This document shows positions 1 to 7,156 of a DNA stretch of 64,000 bases, piece by piece; position 1 is the stretch's first letter; every line of letters starts with the position of its first letter. Origin of the DNA: Candidatus Methylumidiphilus alinenensis. GTDB taxonomy: Bacteria; Pseudomonadota; Gammaproteobacteria; Methylococcales; Methylococcaceae. Made by a program: the position numbers and the translations under genes. The notes beneath the pieces are model-generated. The model made no database searches and was not told where the DNA came from. It worked only from the letters and a program-made list of their open reading frames with translations. Where the stretch lies: positions 1 to 64,000 of the forward strand of contig QJPH01000360.1 of NCBI GenBank assembly GCA_003242955.1, given 5' to 3'.

Positions 1-176
1 ATCTTCGGTGGATAGGGCGGGGAACCCCCGCCGCCATACGAGGCTTCCAGTGTGCTGACATCCAAACCGTCGACGATGGCCACGACAAAACGCGCTAAGT
101 GATCTTTTTCCAGCCATTCCTGTACAGGAATCACAAACGGCTGGTCACGCTCAATGGGAATGAATTGGTTGCTCAT
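1..176 (-). CDS. IS1182-like transposase, N-terminal part (runs off window)
   Basis: The reverse strand reads an uninterrupted start of a DDE transposase of the IS1182/InsH-N-terminal type. It begins MSNQFIPIERDQPFVIPVQE, continues with the usual EWLEKDHLARFVVAIVDGLD block and reaches the GGGGSPPYPPK stretch that precedes the DDE domain in this family. The ATG is at 174-176. Only about 58 residues lie in the window, so completeness, the catalytic residues and the left terminal repeat cannot be judged. The insertion sequence would end somewhere between the start codon and the dispersed repeat at 247. Family assignment rests on the N-terminal motif alone. Confidence 0.75.
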   Translation of the reverse strand, partial: MSNQFIPIERDQPFVIPVQEWLEKDHLARFVVAIVDGLDVSTLEASYGGGGSPPYPPK

Positions 177-246
177 GGCTGAACCTCTGGATACGAGGAA
201 TCATCCTAACAGGTTTACACCGGGGAAGTCAGACAGACTCCTAGGG

Positions 247-338
247 CCATAGGATGGTCTGAGCCTGCGAAGCCCATCAATCGCGGATGGGGTGCAAACG
301 CGACCGATGCGCCTCGTCCCTCGGTGCATCCTACGGCC
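247..338. repeat. Dispersed palindromic intergenic repeat (CATAGGATGG ... CATCCTACGG type)
   Basis: The 177-479 gap carries no convincing gene. It holds a ~90-bp element whose ends are near-inverted copies: cataggatgg at the left and gcatcctacgg at the right. Inner segments contain gcccatcaatcgcggatggg and gatgcgcctcgtccctcggtgc. Short elements that begin and end with GTAGGATG-like words are common dispersed intergenic repeats in proteobacteria. An open frame across it on the minus strand is repeat-derived and was not called. Confidence 0.55.
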
Positions 339-479
339 CTGCTTGGCCTAGGTCCGTAACCTAGTAGTTCGGGCAACAGCTTCATCGTTGCCCGACATTC
401 CAACGTCGGGCGTTCGCCAAAGAGACGCGCCCGACCTTACTGCTTACTGACGGCAGGTTTCTCTCCTTTCCCGCGCCGC

Positions 480-731
480 TTATGATTTTTTCTGGTAGAC
501 CTCGCGCCGGTTACCGACCCTGACGACAAAGACGCGCAAAGCGGCATCCTCGATGCTCGCTATGATTCCGTAGTCGCCCACCCGGTATTTCCAAAACTCG
601 CCCAACCTCGACCCCTTTAGGGAGTCTCCTATGCTGCGTGGATCAGCCAATGGGGCGATGCGCTCCAACAAGAAGTTCGTGATCCGCTTGGCGACCGGCT
701 TGTCCAGTTTTGCCAACGCGGTAAGGCGCAA
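480..731 (-). pseudogene. RelE/ParE-family toxin, 5' end lost
   Basis: The frame encodes about 83 residues of a RelE/ParE-type toxin, an mRNA-cleaving or gyrase-poisoning fold. Recognisable parts are the KLDKPVAKRI helix, LADPRSIGDSLKGSRLGEFWKYRVGDYG written here across two adjacent blocks (LADPRSIGDSLKGS, then RLGEFWKYRVGDYG), and the C-terminal VFVVRVGNRREVY. Only a TTG at 729-731 is available as start. The first beta strand that normally precedes the LDK helix is missing: the frame runs upstream into a 31-bp palindrome (725-755) and then a stop. No antitoxin gene is recognisable on either side. I therefore read it as a truncated remnant, although a TTG-started product cannot be excluded. 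Confidence 0.6.
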
Positions 732-755
732 TAGCGGTACTCCGCGTATTGCGCC
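725..755. repeat. REP-like palindrome at the toxin 5' end
   Basis: Perfect 9-bp arms (ggcgcaata at 725-733 and tattgcgcc at 747-755) enclose a 13-bp centre. The left arm overlaps the first codons of the toxin remnant, which suggests that this element replaced the original 5' end. Similar GGCGCAATACGC-type palindromes are familiar dispersed repeats; copy number in this genome is unknown. Confidence 0.6.
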
Positions 756-771
756 GAATGGTTAAACTTCG

Positions 772-900
772 GGCATGGTTCAATTTGCCAAGTCTCAGGG
801 TAACACTTTTTCCGGCGATCAAAAGGTTCGACCCCATGAAACTAAAGGCTTTGGCCTTGTGGTGCTTTGCCAAAAGTGTAACCCTCGTTTGAACCACGCC
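772..900 (+). repeat. 128-bp palindromic (MITE-like) element, left copy
   Basis: This 129-bp segment is an imperfect palindrome. It begins ggcatggttcaa and ends ttgaaccacgcc, so both ends read inward as GGCRTGGTTCAA. Just inside each end sits an AGGGTWACACTTTT-like word. It is almost identical, in reverse orientation, to 14137-14264. It contains no transposase, which is the appearance of a miniature inverted-repeat element. A minus-strand frame passes through it but is repeat-derived. Confidence 0.8.
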
Positions 901-966
901 ACCATTTGCTATCGGCTTATGGTACGATAAAGCTGTATATCTTTAAGTCGCCATGGCACAAAGGGC

Positions 967-1302
967 ATGGCAGAATTTGCCGGAGCCAACATTATGCCAG
1001 TCGAAACCGCAAAACTGATCGACATCGCCAGCGGTGCCACTGATAGCCTCACTAAAGCGGCTAACGCCGTTGCCGCCAGTGCGGTCGGAAAAACGGGCAT
1101 CACCGCAATCAGCACCGCCAGTCCGGTGCCTATTCTTAACGTCATTCACGCGATTACCCTTGCCCATCCTTTGGCAATGCTAGGATTTGTGGGTGGCTCT
1201 CTGGTGCTGCTCGGCCTGCACGACCGAGTGCGCCTGAACCGGGAAGACAAACAGCCAGCCCAGGCAGCGGCTGGGCTGGCATCGCCTGAAAACATTTGGT
1301 GA
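967..1302 (+). CDS. Small alanine-rich membrane protein, unknown
   Basis: The product is 111 residues and I do not recognise a family. An Ala/Ser/Thr-rich N-terminal half (about residues 1-60) is followed by one hydrophobic stretch around residues 66-87 (LAHPLAMLGFVGGSLVLLGL), then a short polar, positively charged tail. The likely topology is a single membrane anchor. It starts with ATG 67 bp after the left palindromic element and is the first gene of the rightward block that ends at 14126. Its alanine-rich composition resembles the N-terminal half of the protein at 13323-14126, but no alignment was possible by eye. Confidence 0.6.
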   Translation: MAEFAGANIMPVETAKLIDIASGATDSLTKAANAVAASAVGKTGITAISTASPVPILNVIHAITLAHPLAMLGFVGGSLVLLGLHDRVRLNREDKQPAQAAAGLASPENIW

Positions 1303-1324
1303 AATGACATAGGTTGCTGATTAA

Positions 1325-1411
1325 ATGTTAGAGTCCATTGAAATTAAACACTTCCGTTGTTTTAAACACACTAGAGTTGCAAAGTTTACTGCGGTCAATC
1401 TTTTTGGTTGA
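1325..1411 (+). pseudogene. Fragment of an AAA (RecF/OLD-like) ATPase N-terminus
   Basis: A 28-codon frame starts MLESIEIKHFRCFKHTRVAK and stops after VNLFG. This matches the invariant opening of AAA_15/AAA_21-type ATPases, where the sequence normally continues directly into the Walker A GKNNAGKT. Here a TGA comes immediately before the Walker A position, and nothing recognisable follows. It is a short relic in the AT-rich 1303-1489 gap, between the small membrane protein and the SPFH gene. Confidence 0.55.
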
Positions 1412-1489
1412 ATGAATTAAAAGATTTTCTAAACAGTTTTAAATGACACCAAAATGTCGACTGGTCATTAACATATTGATTAAACGGTA

Positions 1490-2413
1490 ATGTTCCCATC
1501 CGACGAGACCGTGGCAGCCACCCCCCCGCGCAAACCCGAAGCCAAACCCGGCATCAGCCCCGACAGCGGGAATACGAGCCGCAAGGCCCGCTTCCGCCGC
1601 TGGCTGTGGCGGAAAACACCTTATATATTCGTGTTCATGCTGCTGTTGGTGCTGTCGGCCTTGTTTCTGTGGTACCGCATCGTCATCGTCATCGAACCGG
1701 GCAAGACCGGGGTGCTGTTCCGCCTGTTCACCGGCACCCAGATCGACTATGCCTATCCCGAGGGGCTGCACGTCATAAGTCCGCTCAACACGATGTACAT
1801 CTACGAAACGCGCAAGCAAATTGCCTTGCACGATTTTGACGTGCTGACGGCCAAGGGTTTGACGGTGCGTGTGTCACTGGCAGTCCGCTACCAACTTGAC
1901 AAGGACCGGCTTGGCCTGTTGCATCAGAAGATCGGACCCGACTACCTAGTCCGCGTCATCCTTCCGCAGGCCGAGTCGGTCATGCGTAAGGAATTGGGCG
2001 GCTACACGGCGGAGGACATTTACACCAACAAGGAAGGTTTGTTGACCAATGCGATCTTGCTGGCCCAGGAGGAAGTCGGGCGCAACTTCGTGCAAGTGGA
2101 TGAGATCATCATCCGCAGCATTACCCTGCCGGAGAAAATCAAAAGCGCGATTGAAGACAAATTGACCCAGGAAGAACTGTTGAAGTCCTATGAATTCCGC
2201 TTGCAAACCGCAGGCCAAGAAGCGGAGCGCCAGCGCATCGAAGCCGAAGGACTCAGGGTTTACAATGAGACCGTCGATAAGAGCCTGACCGATAAGATAT
2301 TGACGTATCAAGGGATCAGCGCGACCCAAAACCTGTCCAAATCCGACAATGCCAAAGTCGTCGTTATCGGAGCAGGCAAGAACGGTTTGCCGCTGATTTT
2401 GAACACACAATAG
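1490..2413 (+). CDS. SPFH/Band 7 (prohibitin-like) membrane protein
   Basis: The 307-residue product has a basic cytoplasmic N-terminus (about 1-45), one transmembrane segment (about 46-66, IFVFMLLLVLSALFLWY), then an SPFH domain from about 70 to 235 with EPGKTGVLFRLFTG, HVISPLNTMYIYETR and the typical IIIRSITLPEKIKSAIEDKL segment. A helical Glu/Arg-rich region follows (QEAERQRIEAEGLRVYNE). Prohibitin-like proteins form oligomeric rings or scaffolds in membranes and often stabilise partner membrane proteins. It lies 8 bp before the lipoprotein gene and is probably co-transcribed with it. Its partner here may be one of the transport ATPases further down, which is inference. Confidence 0.88.
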   Translation: MFPSDETVAATPPRKPEAKPGISPDSGNTSRKARFRRWLWRKTPYIFVFMLLLVLSALFLWYRIVIVIEPGKTGVLFRLFTGTQIDYAYPEGLHVISPLNTMYIYETRKQIALHDFDVLTAKGLTVRVSLAVRYQLDKDRLGLLHQKIGPDYLVRVILPQAESVMRKELGGYTAEDIYTNKEGLLTNAILLAQEEVGRNFVQVDEIIIRSITLPEKIKSAIEDKLTQEELLKSYEFRLQTAGQEAERQRIEAEGLRVYNETVDKSLTDKILTYQGISATQNLSKSDNAKVVVIGAGKNGLPLILNTQ

Positions 2414-2421
2414 AGCGCGGT

Positions 2422-4266
2422 ATGCCCACTAGGCTTATGCCATTTATCTTGCTCGCCTTGTCAGCCGTGGCCGGCTGTGGCCTTGATTACGAGGATGCCG
2501 CCAGACACCGCTTGGAATACGCCCGCCTAGGCTTGGGCAATATTGTCGTCGCCGCCATAGCAGAGCCCGAGTCGGCAAGCTATATCAATGGCATCAAGCT
2601 GGCGGCGAGGCAATTGAACGGGCAGCCGGGGAAATTGCTGGGGCGCAGGGTCAGCCTACTGCTGGAACCCGCCACCGGGGCGACATTTGACGACTCTAGG
2701 GGTGCTATCCTCAAACTGGCCGAAAACCCAAGAGTCAGCGCGGTGTTGGGGCATCGCCGCGCGGAGCTTGCCATTCCGTCCGCGGCAATTTATGAGGCTA
2801 GCAAGCTTATTTTCATGCCGCCCTTTGCCACGGCACAAGGGCTGACCGACCTTAATTACCGCTATGTGTTTCGCATGTTGCCCAACAACCAGGTGATGGC
2901 CGGGCAAATCGCCAGCGTGGCCGCACTGCTCGGTCACAAAAACATCGTGCTGCTTTATGCCGAAGACGAATACAGCCGGGAATTGGCGTTCCTGTTTGAG
3001 GAAGCGGCCATAGCGCAGGGCATGGGCTTAGTGCAGCGGCACTCGTTCAAACCTAATGGAACTGACTACCGAGAGTTGATTGCCCAGTTTGCCAACCAGC
3101 CTATGGACATGGTGTTTCTCTCCGCAGGTGCGGTGGACTCGGCACAGATGGTGCGGCAGTTGCGGGACATGGGCGTGAAAGTGGCTATCATGGGCGGGGA
3201 AGCCCTTAACACACACACGTTCAGCGAGGCGGTTGGCGCAGCCGGTGACAATACCATTGCTCCTGTGTCCTATAGCGCCCAGGCCAACAACCCGGCCAAC
3301 CAGGCCTTCATTGCCGAATACCGGCAGCTTTATGGCATTGTGCCAGACGAAGGTGCGGCGCAGGGCTACGATTCTATGCGGCTTTTGGCCGATGCGATTG
3401 AACGGGCCAAATCGACGGTGCCAGCACTGGTTTCCGCAAGCCTGCATTACCAGTCGTTTTGGACGGGTTTGACCGGTCTCTACGCCTTCGACAGGCAAGG
3501 CGAGGTGTCTGGCAAAATGTATTTTTTTCGCGTCTTGCGCGGCGGGGTCTGGCATTTTTTACCGGCTGTGCATAGACCCTACGCCTTGGAGCGCTTTGAC
3601 CACCGCATCGGCTCGCAGCCGAACCGAAAAACTCCGGTCACAGACTTTGCCAAAGCGTTTTCGGCCAACCTCCATCCCGACGACTTGCGTATTCTGCAAC
3701 TGGATTTTTTGCATGAGCTGTTGCGATTCCAGGACCTAGGCGTGGTCTACGGCGGACAGAACACAGCAACAATCCCAGGCGGCGTGGAACGTGTCATGGC
3801 GCTAGGCGAACAGCGGGGGTTCAGGGTAATCACCTGCGGCGTGGACTTTTCCGTCCAAGACCAGCAGCCGCTAGAACGGCAACTACTGGGTTGCTACGGG
3901 AAACTCGCCGACAACGTCGACGCGCTGAACATCACAGGCTTCGATGGGGTGGGCAAGGATGTTGCCGTGCGTCTGCAACGCCCGCTCAAAGACTATAAAA
4001 TCCCCGTTCTGGCACTGCAAGGCGATACTGGCTTCGATGAAGGACTGTCCATCCGCATCGGCGGGTTCGGGGAAAAGCGAAACATCCAGGGGGACTTTAA
4101 CACCGAACTATTCGGCGGAATTTTGTACCGCGTCAAGCCGCACGAACTGGCGGAAAAGCTGGATAACATGCCGGTGTTGCGGGGGAATTTGAACGTCTTG
4201 GACGATTATCGTTTGTTGCGCTCTGGTAACCAAGCGGGATTGGTGCCAGATATCGATCTAGAATAG
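2422..4266 (+). CDS. LivK-type periplasmic binding lipoprotein with a second C-terminal domain
   Basis: The 614-residue protein starts with a lipoprotein signal peptide (lipobox LSAVAGC, Cys at residue 19). Residues about 35-395 match the Leu/Ile/Val-binding (Peripla_BP_6) fold, seen in AIAEPESASYINGIKLAARQ, FRMLPNNQVMAGQIASVAAL and the AQGYDSMRLLADAIERAK helix. Residues about 415-614 look like another Rossmann-type binding lobe pair (LQGDTGFDEGLSIRIGGFGE). That makes the protein longer than the ~400 residues usual for LivK. No LivH/M/F/G permease or ATPase genes are in the window, so it may act as a receptor or sensor and not as part of an uptake ABC system. ATG start 8 bp after the SPFH gene. 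Confidence 0.85.
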   Translation: MPTRLMPFILLALSAVAGCGLDYEDAARHRLEYARLGLGNIVVAAIAEPESASYINGIKLAARQLNGQPGKLLGRRVSLLLEPATGATFDDSRGAILKLAENPRVSAVLGHRRAELAIPSAAIYEASKLIFMPPFATAQGLTDLNYRYVFRMLPNNQVMAGQIASVAALLGHKNIVLLYAEDEYSRELAFLFEEAAIAQGMGLVQRHSFKPNGTDYRELIAQFANQPMDMVFLSAGAVDSAQMVRQLRDMGVKVAIMGGEALNTHTFSEAVGAAGDNTIAPVSYSAQANNPANQAFIAEYRQLYGIVPDEGAAQGYDSMRLLADAIERAKSTVPALVSASLHYQSFWTGLTGLYAFDRQGEVSGKMYFFRVLRGGVWHFLPAVHRPYALERFDHRIGSQPNRKTPVTDFAKAFSANLHPDDLRILQLDFLHELLRFQDLGVVYGGQNTATIPGGVERVMALGEQRGFRVITCGVDFSVQDQQPLERQLLGCYGKLADNVDALNITGFDGVGKDVAVRLQRPLKDYKIPVLALQGDTGFDEGLSIRIGGFGEKRNIQGDFNTELFGGILYRVKPHELAEKLDNMPVLRGNLNVLDDYRLLRSGNQAGLVPDIDLE

Positions 4267-4315
4267 CTGGTCTCCTCCCAAAACATAGGATTACAGTAAG
4301 CGAGGGTATATCGTT

Positions 4316-4489
4316 ATGGTCAACCAATTTGTCATTATCGTGGTCTATTTCGGGCTTTGCCTGCTGGTGGCGTTCTTAGGGACGAAAAGAAAATGGGGGT
4401 TCTGGGGCTATCTTTGGTCGTCCATCCTGTTCTCCCCGCTGCTGGGACTGATTTTTCTGCTGGCCTCCGATCCCAAACCGAATCGCTAA
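4316..4489 (+). CDS. 57-residue two-helix membrane peptide
   Basis: A short ATG-started frame encodes 57 residues. A first hydrophobic helix (MVNQFVIIVVYFGLCLLVAF) is followed by a basic, aromatic turn (TKRKWGFWGYLW), a second hydrophobic helix (SILFSPLLGLIFLLA) and the polar end SDPKPNR. The layout resembles small stress or transporter-associated membrane peptides. It sits between the binding lipoprotein and the Amt-like gene on the same strand. The hydrophobic pattern and stop placement support it, but function is unknown. Confidence 0.6.
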   Translation: MVNQFVIIVVYFGLCLLVAFLGTKRKWGFWGYLWSSILFSPLLGLIFLLASDPKPNR

Positions 4490-4569
4490 GGCCCACCCTT
4501 GGAGCCGCGCATGCCCCTATTGCTATATATGCTAAGCTTTTTCCCCAAGCTACCAGCCACTTGCCATTA

Positions 4570-4643
4570 CCGGGAGTGCGATGCTTGTCTTGATAGGATT
4601 TATAAATGGTTGGGAACCCAGCAAGGCAAGCCTTGCACTCCGC
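4570..4643. repeat. REP-like hairpin upstream of the Amt-like gene
   Basis: The segment cgggagtgcgatgcttgtc (from 4571) pairs imperfectly with gcaaggcaagccttgcactcc (4621-4641), forming a long stem. The right arm recurs in inverted orientation at 6236-6259, after the Amt-like gene. The pair looks like REP/BIME units bracketing one gene. The element also explains the strange Cys-rich peptide obtained if the Amt-like frame is extended upstream of 4658. Confidence 0.6.
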
Positions 4644-4657
4644 TCCTGCTTAACTTA

Positions 4658-6214
4658 ATGGCGGTGAGTCTGCCGGCGGGAATAGGCGCACTATCCATTG
4701 CCTTGCTCATGGCCGTCTGCCTTGTGTTTGCCCCGGGCCAAGCCCGTGCGACCGGGGCGACACCGCAACAGGAGATGCAAGGAAAACCGGACGATCTGGG
4801 AAAATCCATTGCCTCGCTGCGTGCGGCGGTGGACAGGCTGGGTCAGGACACCCGGTCTAACGCAAAATCCATAGAGGATATCAAGGCCAAACTGGAGGAA
4901 AACTCGATCTTGGTTTACCAGCATCTGTCCAAGGACATGGAAGCGGCGGATCGGCTGGAGGAACTGGCGGTTCGCGTCCGCGGGATGGGGGGAGGGGAAG
5001 CGGCTAGGGTGACAGCCAGTCCGCCGCCCGCCGTCCCGGTGGCTGCAAGCCATGCCGCGCCTTCCGAACCAGCGAATGACACCCATGCCATGCCGTTGAG
5101 GGCTTTGGCATCGGCACTGTTGACCTTGATCGCTCTACTGGGGTTTGCCTTGCTGGAAGCCTCGCAACTGGAAAACTGGGCGGTTCCGCAGGCGGGGCTG
5201 CGCAATCTTCTGCTGGCATCGGCACTGGGCCTGACCTATTTCGCGATCAGCCACTGGGAGATGCTAGTCGAGCCGGGGTCTGCGACCAACGGCGATTTGG
5301 CGCAAGCACTGTGCCAGACAGCCTTGGCCTCGGTGACGGGATTGGTGGTCGCGACGATTTTGTCAGATCGCCTGTCCCTGCCGGCCTATTTGTTCCTGGC
5401 CGTAATATTGGGCGCGGCGGCTTACCCGGTGCTAGAACAGTGGGTCTGGAGCGGCCAGTCGCTGCCTGGTCAGGCCGGCTGGCTGGAACGAAGGGGCTTC
5501 GTGGACTTTGCCGGGGCCACCACCATCCATTCCTTCGCCGCTTGGTTTGCTCTGGCCTGGTCTATCCGTCTGCCACTGTCAAGAACTCTCGCGCCGACCG
5601 GGGACAGTGTCCAGGCCAATGCGTCCTTAGGCCTGCTTGGCCTTTCCGTCGTCTGGTTCGGTTGGTTTGGCATAGGCATTGGACATTCAGGGGGCGGAAA
5701 CCTAGGCATCGCACCGCTGGCCCTTAATATATTGCTGGCCGGGGCTGCTGCCCTGCTAGCCTCCCTCTGCGCCCTGGCATGGGTTCGGGATGCCATGCCG
5801 GACGCGGTGTATGCGCGGATTTGCGCGGCTACCGTGGGTGGCTTGGTGGCTGTCTCGGCGGGAGTGGCCTGTATATCGCCCGGCGAGGCCGTTGCCATCG
5901 GCATCTTGGCGGGTTTATTACAGCCTGCGGCCTACCGCGCCCTGTCGGCAAGGCTGATCAAGGACGACCAAGTCGCTGCCAACCTAGTCGCCGCCCACGG
6001 CATCTGCGGCATGTTGGGGACGCTCTGCGTTGGGCTGTTCGCCAGCCCCGGAAGCTTCGCCATGCCTGAGTTCGGGCAACTAGAGATACAGTTAGTCGGT
6101 ATCGCAGCCGTGTTGAGTTATGGCCTGGCCGCAGGCTTTGCCGGCGATTGGTTATACCAAGGCGCTGTCAAGCTCAATGCCTTGCGTGTGCCGACCCAAC
6201 GCACCAGGGAATAA
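4658..6214 (+). CDS. Ammonium transporter (Amt/MEP) homologue with N-terminal periplasmic coiled coil
   Basis: From the ATG at 4658 the product is 518 residues. A signal peptide (ALLMAVCLVFAPGQARA) precedes a predicted coiled coil (LGKSIASLRAAVDRLGQ through LEELAVRVRGM) and a Pro/Ala linker. The remaining ~380 residues carry about ten to eleven membrane helices of Amt type. TM1 ends GFALLEAS, GFVDFAGATTIHSFAAWFA matches the first conduction histidine region with its preceding Asp, and AAHGICGMLGTLCVGLFA matches the second. The twin histidines are thus kept, but the core is divergent and the coiled coil is unusual. In-frame starts exist up to 4499 (TTG) but run through a REP-like hairpin, so I reject them. 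A channel or an ammonium sensor are both possible. Confidence 0.75.
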   Translation: MAVSLPAGIGALSIALLMAVCLVFAPGQARATGATPQQEMQGKPDDLGKSIASLRAAVDRLGQDTRSNAKSIEDIKAKLEENSILVYQHLSKDMEAADRLEELAVRVRGMGGGEAARVTASPPPAVPVAASHAAPSEPANDTHAMPLRALASALLTLIALLGFALLEASQLENWAVPQAGLRNLLLASALGLTYFAISHWEMLVEPGSATNGDLAQALCQTALASVTGLVVATILSDRLSLPAYLFLAVILGAAAYPVLEQWVWSGQSLPGQAGWLERRGFVDFAGATTIHSFAAWFALAWSIRLPLSRTLAPTGDSVQANASLGLLGLSVVWFGWFGIGIGHSGGGNLGIAPLALNILLAGAAALLASLCALAWVRDAMPDAVYARICAATVGGLVAVSAGVACISPGEAVAIGILAGLLQPAAYRALSARLIKDDQVAANLVAAHGICGMLGTLCVGLFASPGSFAMPEFGQLEIQLVGIAAVLSYGLAAGFAGDWLYQGAVKLNALRVPTQRTRE

Positions 6215-6235
6215 AAAGGACATCCCAAAAGGGAT

Positions 6236-6294
6236 GCGGGAGTGCAAGGCTTGCCTTGCGGGCATTGACAGGCAAAGCAAGCCTTGCGTTCCAA
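6236..6294. repeat. REP-like hairpin downstream of the Amt-like gene
   Basis: ggagtgcaaggcttgccttgc (from 6239; 21 nt) is followed ~12 nt later by ggcaaagcaagccttgcgttcc, an imperfect reverse complement, so a ~20-bp stem can form. Just before it is a smaller stem (catccc aaaa gggatg, 6221-6236). No T-run follows, so a classical terminator is unlikely; mRNA stabilisation or a REP/BIME role fits better. Confidence 0.6.
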
Positions 6295-6379
6295 GCGTAA
6301 TTTCAATGACCTTCCGATGTGGACGCATCACTTTTAATAGCACCCATCGAACTGAACATGCAAAAAAAAATATTCAAGC

Positions 6380-6385
6380 TATAAT
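6380..6385 (+). promoter_or_regulatory. Possible -10 box upstream of the DUF697 gene
   Basis: The AT-rich gap 6295-6504 contains a perfect TATAAT at 6380-6385, about 120 bp before the DUF697 start. No good TTGACA lies at 16-18 bp upstream, so this is weak. If real, it would let 6505-14126 be transcribed separately from the Amt-like gene. Confidence 0.25.
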
Positions 6386-6504
6386 GGCCTATAAGGATTA
6401 TGTTTTGCATGAAATTGGCCAAGGTAGGCGGCTTGTCGGGTTTTGATAAACGCCCCTTAGGATACAATTACCTCTCAATGCATAAAAATTAACTGGAGAA
6501 AACC

Positions 6505-7041
6505 ATGACATCACCAGACTCTGCCATACCGATTGAAGAAAAACTCACAGCGTTTGCCCGTGCAGAACGGTTGGCCCGCGCCCGCAGCCTCGCCAAAAAC
6601 TATGTGCTGGCTTCGGCCAGCATCGCCCTGATCCCTTTGCCGCTTGCCGACTTGGCCGGTATCATGGCCCTGCAAGTCAAGCTGGTGCATGGCTTGGCCA
6701 AACATTACGAAGTGCCGTTCAAGGAAAGTATTGTCAAGTCGCTGGTTGCCTCACTGCTCTCCGGCGCTTCTTCGGTCATCGGCGTATTGGGGCTAGCCAG
6801 CTTCGCCAAGATCGTCCCTGTGCTGGGCACCCTGGCCGGGGGAGGCGGCGTGGCGGTCACCGCCGTGTCCGTGACATATGCCACGGGCGAGGTTTTCATC
6901 CGGCATTTCGAGTCCGGCGGCACCTTGTTGGATTTCGATCCCGACAAGGTGAGGGCGTTGTTCAAGCGCGAGTTGAAAGCCAGTGAGGCTACTACTGAAG
7001 TTGCCGATACTTCTGATTCCACCTCAACCAAACCCGCATAG
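6505..7041 (+). CDS. DUF697-domain membrane protein
   Basis: The 178-residue product fits the DUF697 pattern seen in YcjF-type and GTPase-associated proteins. A charged helix (LTAFARAERLARARSLAKNY) precedes a small-residue hydrophobic hairpin (about 32-60, ASASIALIPLPLADLAGIMA), then a central amphipathic region (LVHGLAKHYEVPF) and a second Gly/Ala/Val-rich membrane region (about 85-128). The Ser/Thr/Glu-rich tail is polar. A clear ribosome site (ctggagaaaacc) precedes the ATG. It comes before the paired P-type ATPase genes; DUF697 proteins are usually integral membrane accessories with unknown molecular role. Confidence 0.8.
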   Translation: MTSPDSAIPIEEKLTAFARAERLARARSLAKNYVLASASIALIPLPLADLAGIMALQVKLVHGLAKHYEVPFKESIVKSLVASLLSGASSVIGVLGLASFAKIVPVLGTLAGGGGVAVTAVSVTYATGEVFIRHFESGGTLLDFDPDKVRALFKRELKASEATTEVADTSDSTSTKPA

Positions 7042-7156
7042 TCAACGGGTCTGCCGCTATTGCGTCGAAACGGAAAAAACCGCCCATCCCCAACTGGACA
7101 TCCGGCCAATGTGGCATGTGCCGCCAAGGCCACCAACCATTTAGGGTATTGCCTCC

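Noticed and set aside
215-403. 62-codon minus-strand frame
   Set aside because: It lies almost wholly in the dispersed GTAGGATG-type repeat and has no protein-like pattern.
643-897. 84-codon minus-strand frame over the left palindromic element
   Set aside because: It crosses the toxin in another frame and the repeat itself; the similar reading in the other repeat copy is due to repeat identity, not protein conservation.
4499-4657. N-terminal extension of the Amt-like protein from TTG 4499 or ATG 4511
   Set aside because: It runs through a REP-like hairpin that recurs after the gene and would put a Cys-rich peptide before a normal signal peptide.
6152-6446. Short frames on both strands between the Amt-like and DUF697 genes
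   Set aside because: They are composed of the REP-like hairpin and AT-rich sequence, without ribosome sites or domain patterns.
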